Below the pieces are notes generated by a model, which was given only the letters and a program-made list of their open reading frames with translations, made no database searches and was not told the origin of the DNA. From the NCBI RefSeq assembly GCF_014529535.1, contig NW_023503376.1:5095716-5159715 (forward strand): a DNA stretch of 64,000 nt. Reading direction: 5' to 3'. Numbering within the stretch: the first letter of the stretch is position 1; each line of letters starts with the position of its first letter. A program made the translations under genes and the position numbers. Positions 35,701 through 44,700 of the stretch are shown piece by piece. Source of the stretch: Bradysia coprophila. Taxonomy: Eukaryota; Arthropoda; Insecta; Diptera; Sciaridae.

Positions 35701-38700
35701 CGTGTTACAAACGGCATATTAATCTTATAAGCCCCCAGTACTTCGTACGGGGCTAAAAATATTTTTTGAAAACCATAACTCTAGTTGAATTGCACGACGG
35801 GCTGTGAATGAAAAATTTATTTTTTCTTGGCAAATTTAACCAGGAAAATGTTTGTTCGTAAAGCAGGCAGATTTATGGGACACCATCCACTACATTAAAC
35901 AAAAACAAAATCTGATTTAGCTCTCTGAGCCAGGAGCATAGGTAAATAAAAATTTTAAAATTGCCTTTCCTATGCAGAGCCACCATAAATGCATTTTTAA
36001 ATACTTCCACAATTCATCACGTTTTAATATCCTTTCATCAGCGAAAGCTCGACATTAAATTCAGCCTAAATTTACCATTCCAACTGTTAATCAAAAGCAC
36101 AAGCAAAAATTTTAGCCTCAACCAACATAAAATATGACTGAAATGACCCAGAAAAAACCGGACATTCAAACATAATTGTGTTCATTTACAAGGTTTATGT
36201 CCCATTCAAATTATTCTCCCATATGCGACTTGTGTGCCTCTGCGTCCAAATTTGTGTATTCTACCGTAAGTTCCTTCATTTTATTATGATGAGCCTATGT
36301 GCGATGCTATCACACGAAATATAGTTAAAGATTATATTCATGGCTTGTCATTCAACTTAATCTTCAAAGTTTTCGTTGAAGGTTCTGACGGAGATAAATT
36401 CCAATTCTAATTAAAACTGCCGTAACTTGTTTCTTTAGAAATTACCAAAATGTCAATTACAATGTATCCCGCATATATGCTGTTTGCTGGTGCCGACAGT
36501 TAATATCCGGTATTAGCGATTCGAATATGTAAAAGTGAGAAAATGTCAAAGTTCGAATTCCGTGAATGTGTCTTCAGTCTTCCCTTTTCGTTCGAGACAT
36601 GAAAATGTTGCTAAAATAATTCATTTTCATTATGGAAGAGTTAAAATCGTATGTAACGCCACGTTAACATGGAAATTGAAACAGTTCCATAAATGACTTA
36701 AATCTAGTACTTCATTGTTCCCAATCCCATGTTTCATCATTCATTGAGCGCTGAATTTCAATGAAAAGATAAACCATTTCTGCAGAAAAGCACCAAAGAA
36801 AGTAGAAGTGTTGTCGAGAGTTGCGAAGAACCTCACTATGTCGTCAGCGAGATCGCATCAGATATCGCTGCAACGACGGTTATTTCAAAAAGCTTTAGAA
36901 ACTACAAAATCGGACCATGAAAACTATTTTGAGATGCAACAGAGACACGTGCAGAGGAAGTATGCTCAATACACTGTTGGTGTTGGATGTGAGTCTTTCA
37001 AGACTCTAAATTTCATTTTCCGACTGAGTGAGAAATATCCAACGATTACGAAGGACGATTTTCGAATTGAGATGAAAAAGTGAAAAGTGACACTGAGGAT
37101 AGTTTGCTTAAGGCCAGGTTGAAGAGGTTTACTATCGCAATGTTTACATGTGATGTAAGGCGCTTTAACCTGGCCGTAAACAATGTTTAATGGAGCACTT
37201 GAAGAAGCCTACAGTTTTAACTTGAACCTTGTGTCTGGGCTAAGAAGAGTACGCAACATGTCAATTATATCAATAAGACTCCGAATACAAATTAAGGATC
37301 ACGCCCTTCTCGCCTCATATTTAAAATCAACTTTTCCTCAGTTTAACTTCTATTCGTTTTAAATGTCATTTCAATGGTATTCTTTCGATTCACATTTTTA
37401 TTGGATTTTGTAGTCACAAAGGGCTTTCCACGGGTTTATATTGACAAATATGCGGGTTGTGGAGTCTGAGAAGTATGCTTGAAAATCTGATCAACCGTAC
37501 GTAATATTTGAATTTCAATCACAGCGACGATATACCTACTATATTAATGGCACGGCGCGGCAGTTGTATTGATTTTTAAGACGAAAAAATCTCCTTTGAG
37601 AAACATGATATTAGCTCATTTATATCGTCAATATTAAACGTTGAGATTAATGCTTCTCTAGCGGAAAATACCAACATCACCGAGGAGTATTGAATTCCTG
37701 TCGCGCTTAAAAACGACGTGCGTTAAAGTTCTCGCATTACTCTTCAATATATCAATATACGCAAAACGTATTTACTAAGAATTTTAATCGAATGGGCTAT
37801 TCGCACAAAGTGCGATTAGTATTTATTTGATTAATCGCACTTTGTGTGAATTGTGTTATTTATAGCATTGACTTAAAACATGAAAATTTAACTGGTAATG
37901 TTTCGTATTACGTTTTGACATATTGTAAAAGGTAGCATTGTCATATTCTACAAACATTTTGTAAATGGAAGTACAAGCACTGTGAAGAAGACAGTAATAC
38001 TTCCTTTTTAAAAAATTGTTTGTAGAAGAGAGTGCTGCTTCCTTTTACAAAGTGTTTGTAGAGTAGAGTGTTGCTTCCTTTTACAGAGTGTTTGTAGAAG
38101 AGAGTGTTGCTTCCTTTTACAAATTGTTTGTAGATGAGAAAGTTGCTTCATTTGACAAAGTGTTTGTAGAGAAGATTGCTGCTTCCTTTTACAAAGTGTT
38201 TGTAGAAGACAGAGTTGCTTCCTTTTTAAAAGTGTTTGTAAGGGGTAGGGTAATTTGGCACCATGCAAGTTTAATGCGTGCCAGTTTCCACTTTAATGTG
38301 AATTTAGCACAGTGCCAGATTCACCATCTGAAGAGTAATTTGGCACAATGCAACTTTGGAAATTGACACACGGTAGCCATAACAGAAAATTAAATAAAAG
38401 TGAATGGTGTGCTAATCATAGTTAGCCGTCTGTCACTATTAGTCAACATTATTTACTTGGCAAAAATTAGGGAATTGTGATGTTTCGATTCGAGGACCAA
38501 CGTTTAGCTGCTCGACGAAGATTGCTCAATAGGGTCGGAAAACGACAATTCCTCCAAGACATCGCAACTTTTATGCAAGACTTCGTAAAAGGACGAATTT
38601 TCTAGTTTGGAGACAAATTATTGAATTTCTCTCGATGTCTTCAAAGCCATAGCTTTTTTGCGTCATTTTGTAAAAAGACAAATTTAGTTTTGACTGCGAA

Positions 38701-41700
38701 AACTCGTAAAATGACAAATTTATTGACTCACAGACTCAATCATAACTTCCAGATTAAAATGAGTTAGCACAAAACTGGCACACAAGCTTCGTTGCGTGTG
38801 CCAAATTCTCAAAAACCTAGGAAAAAAGGTAATCTGGCACATGTGCTAGATTCCACTTCATGTAAGGAATTTGGCACCCCCTTCCCGTGTGCCGAATTCT
38901 CGGATCCCGTTTGTAAATAGACTGCTGCTTCTTTTTACAAAGGTTTTGTAGATTAGAGTGTTGCTTCCTTCTACAAAGTTTTTTTACAAAGTGTTTGTAG
39001 GGTAGACTGATACTTCCTTTCACAAAGTGTTTGTAGGGTAGAGTGATGGTTCAGGCCTCCTTATTTCCTTATTTTTCCTTATTTTTATAAATACCTCCTT
39101 ATTCCTCCTTAATTTATTAAAAAATCCTTATTTTCCTTATTTTTCGCAAATTTCATCAACGGAAATCAAAATTAAGAAAGAAAAATTCGCTGCGCGGCAA
39201 AAATAACACTTTTTTATATTTATTTAACACAAAGAACTCTAATAGTACACTGGCTATGGAACAAGGCGTGGGAACGGGTAGGTCGACAAAATGTTATTGC
39301 TCGGGCTATGGGCATCCTAATCTCAAAAATTGTGTTTTTTCACCTATTTGACATCGCCTAGCGGAAAGTAGTACAAATTAAATTATAGTTTCTTCGGCAA
39401 TTCGTCAGAATATTCTGCACAAAACTCTCCATACAAGTCAATTCGCTAAAAATACAGAGTGGTCAGTACCAAAATCGAATTTTTCTCATTTTTCGATAGA
39501 TTTGAGCATTTAAACTTCAGATGTCAACGGCTAATCGTTAGATAATTAATGACCGGTTTAACATATATTTTTGTGGTTCCACGTCGCCTCTCGGCTCGAG
39601 AGTCTCGAGTAGAACTATTTGATTTAACATGTACATCTCCCTCAACATTGTCTCAGCCATGCGTCCTTGATACAAACAATTCAAGGTTTTAGCCTTATTT
39701 AGAGTCACCACTTCTTTCAAATTTATACTTTTATACTTTCACCAATTTGTTATTTTTTCGAAATTCGAACGGGATAACAAACAACAGCTTTTGCAGTTAA
39801 CGAGATCAAAATCTAAGCCAGCAAGTTTTTAAACTTGACGGTGGGGTCAAGTAAGAATTCACGCCGTAAGTACGTCTAAAATTACAAAAATTTTGTCGAA
39901 TCAAAACTGATTGAAAACTGTAACCCTACAAAAACGATAGGTACGTCAAAATAAACAGTGATGCGTTTTATTTTGAATTTTGAAGCGCACTTACAGTGAT
40001 AATTGGTGAAGCTAAGCTTTGAGAATCTAATTGAAGCCTTAAACGCGCCCAAAATATTCAAATTTTCATCGTGATAAAAGTGAATTTTACGATTAAGCTT
40101 TACAAAAACGATACGTCAAAATAAACAATAATGCGTTTATTTTAAAGTTGAGGCGGACTTCCGATGTTAATTGCTGTATCTTGGAATAATTTCGATTTTT
40201 ATCGAAAAATTTCTCCTTATTTGTCCTTAATTTCAACTAACAATTTCCTTATTTCTCCTTATTTTTGTGCTAAAACCTCCTTAATTCCTTAATAAGGAGT
40301 CCAAATTTAGAGTGAGAGGCCTGGTGATGGTTCCTTTTGCAAAGTGTTTTTAAAAGAGAATCATGCTACCTTTTACAAAGTATTTGAAGAAGAGATGATT
40401 CTCAATCTACAAAATGTTTGTAGATGATGGTGATTATGTCAAAACATAATATGAAGCATCAACGGTTACATTTTAATGATGTATGTCAATGTCAGTTTAC
40501 TCGAAAAGTGCGAATAGTCAAACAAAATCTAACTTTGTGCGAATAGTCAAATAAAGAATAACGGCACTTTGTGCGAATAGTCTTTATTTGACTATTCGCG
40601 CTTTGTGCGATTAGCACCTACCAATTTTAATTGAAACATTGAAAGCATAAAACAACATTCGACGAAAAAACTCTTTCCAACTTAACCACCACCGGCATAA
40701 AATTCGAAACTTTAACTTTGTTACGATCTCATGTGTTAGAACACAGCATAGCAGGTAATATAAACTGTACCAATTACATAAGTAAAAATTCATAACGTGG
40801 AAATTTATGGCATACTTTCCCTTCATTCGCTGTTACATTACCGTTCCATGAAGCGTCTTAAATTCAGTTCTGCAAACGAGACTATTAAAATAGTTGCCCA
40901 TAACCATTTTTCGTGTGGTTGAATTTTATGTGCTGAAACGATGACGGTAATATTCAGATGGCGTGATGGTAACGGGATATGTTTCGTTTGCAATTATGTG
41001 GAGAAATTGGATTGAAAAAAGATCACGGCAGCATCTAGTAGATTTACCATTTACGTCATCTTAATCTTTGATAAATGTTTTTATAACATTTTCGGTGGGA
41101 TGTTTCGTTTGGTTTTTATTATCTTCCAAGAAAGAGCTTAACGTAATTCATAAAAATGAAGTAAAATATATCAGAGGAACAAAACTTGTGTTCGCGTGGA
41201 TACAATAGGACGTATAGAGAAAAATGTGCTGTGAGACCAAATTTCTTAATTTATGTCACCCATAAATTTTGACAAACTTTGTTCCTTTAGAAACGTTAAA
41301 TAAATCTATTACTTCATATGTTCAAAGCGCAAATCTATACTGTGTGAGGAAAAGTGTTTTAATTAATTCGTTTCTCTTGTAGCTCTTGTGTTTCGGTTTT
41401 AGAATTTCGAAACCTTACTCTACTTTGAAATCTTAACAAAAAAAAAACTTAAATCCGCAAACAAGTTTTCACGCGAACGTTAACGATTGCATGGCAGTTT
41501 GCCCCCTACGAAAGTGACATCTTGTGATACTCGCAAACTCATCCAATTGCTGTTGAGTAATAAGCTCGGTAACAAATTAGGCTGCTTTTCGACAAATTTA
41601 GCTGTGACAGTTACCGAAGCTTGTTGCTCAAAAATACACGAGTTCACTGATAAATTTTTTTTTGTCAACATACGTCCAGTATGTATGAAATGGCTGGCAG

Positions 41701-44700
41701 ACTTCATTTCTGCCCTACTTCGGATATGTATATTACAACGTCTGACATGTATATCGTACATGTCCGTCGTATAATCATATATACTGCTCGTGACTATTCG
41801 TGTCACTTGTATGTTTAAACATCGAACATGTACGATATACGTGTCAGACGTTGGAATTTACATGTCAGACGTTAGAATATACATATCCGAAGTAGGGCAG
41901 AAATGAAGCGGTCTGCCAGCCATTTCATACATACTGGACGTATGTTGACGAAATCGTTTTTATCAGTGTGAGTTTTCTTTTATCACAGAATTGTTTCCTC
42001 TGTTGTTACCTCTGTTGTACTATCATGAACATAGTTACCGGAGTTCTTGACACAGTTCCTACTTCTTAAAAAGAAGGAAGCGACCAGCGCAAGAAACAAA
42101 AGGCGTCATAAACAAAGCGTTACCGGAGTTCTTGACACAGTTCCTACTTCTTAGAAAGAAGGAAGCGACCAGCGCAAGGAACAAAAGGCGTCATAAATAT
42201 AGCAATAGTCATTTACGTGAGAAGCGATAAAATATTGAAAATTCGAGTTTTGGTGTGAATTTTGTTGTTCCGAGGTGAAGCCCAGGTCAATAAACACATG
42301 AAGATCAGACGTGTCATATTTATTCCGATAACAGATTTTTCATGCTTCGGGGCCGAAAATGAGGGCAATTTTTCGAATTTTCTCGGGTTTCCGGCCCTCT
42401 GCATGAAAACTCACATGTGCACCTGTTTGGGACGGTTGATTTAAGGCACTTTCGCTTGTAGACCTCACTTCGTTCGGCCTACAATCCGCGAAATTGCCTT
42501 AAATCAATCGTCCAAAACAGGTACACAAATGACTATTAAATGCTGAAGCGCTCACCTGGGCGTCAAAAGAAGAGCATGAATAATGAAATGAAAAGTGTGG
42601 TTTTCGACGCAGGTAACTTGTAAATACGTGAAGTAAGTGCTAGCCTAAAATTGTATTTTTTTTTGGTATAATATTCATCCCTCATCTCGGTTAAACAGTA
42701 ACAAATTTTGTTATGAATATCAATAATTTCTGTGCGATTACCATATGGCACACTCAAATGGGCCCTTCTCCAAACCAAATTTATTTACAGTCTGCAACAA
42801 GTTAGCCATAAAAACAATTTGCGAAAGAAAACTTTGTATATGTACGAGCCGCATCCCCTAATTTTAACTTTTTTTTATGGCTTTATGGTTAAGGTTTAAA
42901 AGATTAAGAGATTATATTTTTGGAGTCAAGCAAGTCTTCCGAATGTTTTTTTTGTTTGTTATCAAGAGTGACGATAAATGTCGGTTCAAGTCTTTCTCAG
43001 TGAGGACGTAATACATATTACGCCGAAAGCCAACTAGTGAATGAAACACGTAAAGTACGCAGAAAAGGTTAAACAAATTTCGAAATTTCCCAGAAATTAT
43101 TTTTATTCAAAATCTTTGAAACGAACCAGAAAAAATTCCTAGAAATTGTCGGATCTTTAGCGAGTAATATTAACAATAAAATTGTGTCGTACGTCGTTAC
43201 AACATACCAGATCGAACGGTAACATGGTAACACATCAACATTTTGTTACGTCGTTGTTGATAGTCCTAACCGGAGGGTGTTTTCCCAAAATGATTGTATT
43301 ATTTCGTTAGATTTTCTTTTTATTTTTCCTCCGTCGTCGTCGTAATCAACATGGCATTTGATACGTGCAAAAGGTGTAATGTGCGCCATAATATAATGGA
43401 ATTTAATATTATGTGTGGTTATACGATACCACAGAGATATATCCCGTTTATGGCAGCACACGCCCAGCCTACGCAAAACGATACACACTCTTTTTTCGCT
43501 ACGGAAACTGATTCCCAGCAAACAAACTCTGGTGTCACTCCGGTGTCAATTAAATTTACTTGGCATCCAAGGCACCGAATTGTTATGGAATTTTTGGTTG
43601 GCTAGTGGATAGTATCACGAGTTAAGTAACAAATCTTTCTGATTGTCTCTCAAAGTCTATTTGTGAAATATCTGACAACTTCGCTATACGTCCACAGTAG
43701 CGTTCAGTTGTATCCTTGCCAAATTAAAACACCAACGAAACGATTAATGATTGCTGCAGAAAAAACTCGTGAAAATTAGACGAAAATTTATGTAAATTCG
43801 AAGAAAAATCCCGAATGAACACCTTCTTCAGTAATCATCAAAGTTCAGAAAAATCAACGTTGGGTGTGGTTGCAACAGTGGTAATAAAATAAAGAATTTT
43901 CTTGAAAACGTTTTTTGAGAAATTGAAAAAGAAAAATCAAAAAACTTCAAGAAAATATTTTCTCGCAAATAAGCCATGCTTAATGATGTCTGCTAATAGC
44001 TAGCTACCATAAAGAGGTAAGGATATGTAAATAATCTGGGGAAAATTGCTGTACATACAATATAAAGCTTAATATGGCATCACGATGGAAGCCAAAGCAC
44101 CATCCCATTTTTGCTGGTCGGGATCATCTCCTTTATAATGCATTATTAAAATTACATGTGAAAGCGTTGGCAACATTATGAATTTATGACTTGAATTATC
44201 ATACTCATACCCAAAGTCTCTCATTTTTTACTTTAAAGTGGACCATAACATTGTTTCGCTTTTTTTTCTCGTATTAAGAAAGGTGGAGTTCGTTTTCCTT
44301 TTATAACCCCTCGAAATAAATTTGATTCGAGTAATAATTTGAATCGAGGTTTGAACACCCTTTGTACAGAAAGGTGTGATCAAAGTTGAGATGTAATTTT
44401 CTTCTTAACTTTTATGATGGTGCTACGTTGCTACATAATGAACTAATTTTATTATCAAGGTAAATGTGAAGACCCGGTCATCACCTGGGCTTTGTTCCCT
44501 AATTGAAAATGCGGGATAATTTTATTATCGAAAGTTAAGGAAGGAAGTTGCCGTTCTAGTGACTTTTTATGGCGTGAAACAGTGTAACTCCATGTCTGTC
44601 TTCTGTTCAACCAATTTTGCACAGAAATAACCTCTGCAATATTATTACACCACATAAAACGGAAACTGTTTAGTTTCACAATCTCTAGTTTCTAGGCGCT

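Larger units (their letters stand above)
37794..40618. mobile_element. Composite element with TTCGCACAAAG ends, minisatellite core
   Basis: The left end GGGCTATTCGCACAAAGTGC and the right end (minus strand GGTGCTAATCGCACAAAGCGC) are inverted, and each is also locally palindromic. Several further TTTGTGCGAATAGTC motifs lie at 40505-40590. The interior is a 36-bp minisatellite interrupted by the two elements at 38242-38908 and 39052-40323. No target duplication was identified for the outer ends, so the outer border is tentative. Confidence 0.5.

Noticed and set aside
38008-38366. Frames with a 12-residue repeat (LLQTLCKRKQHS type)
   Set aside because: The 36-bp minisatellite is divisible by three, so both strands stay open by periodicity; no start, domain or conservation signal.
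43294-43612. Overlapping open frames of 91-103 residues on both strands
   Set aside because: No domain, promoter or splice structure; opposite-strand overlap suggests chance.
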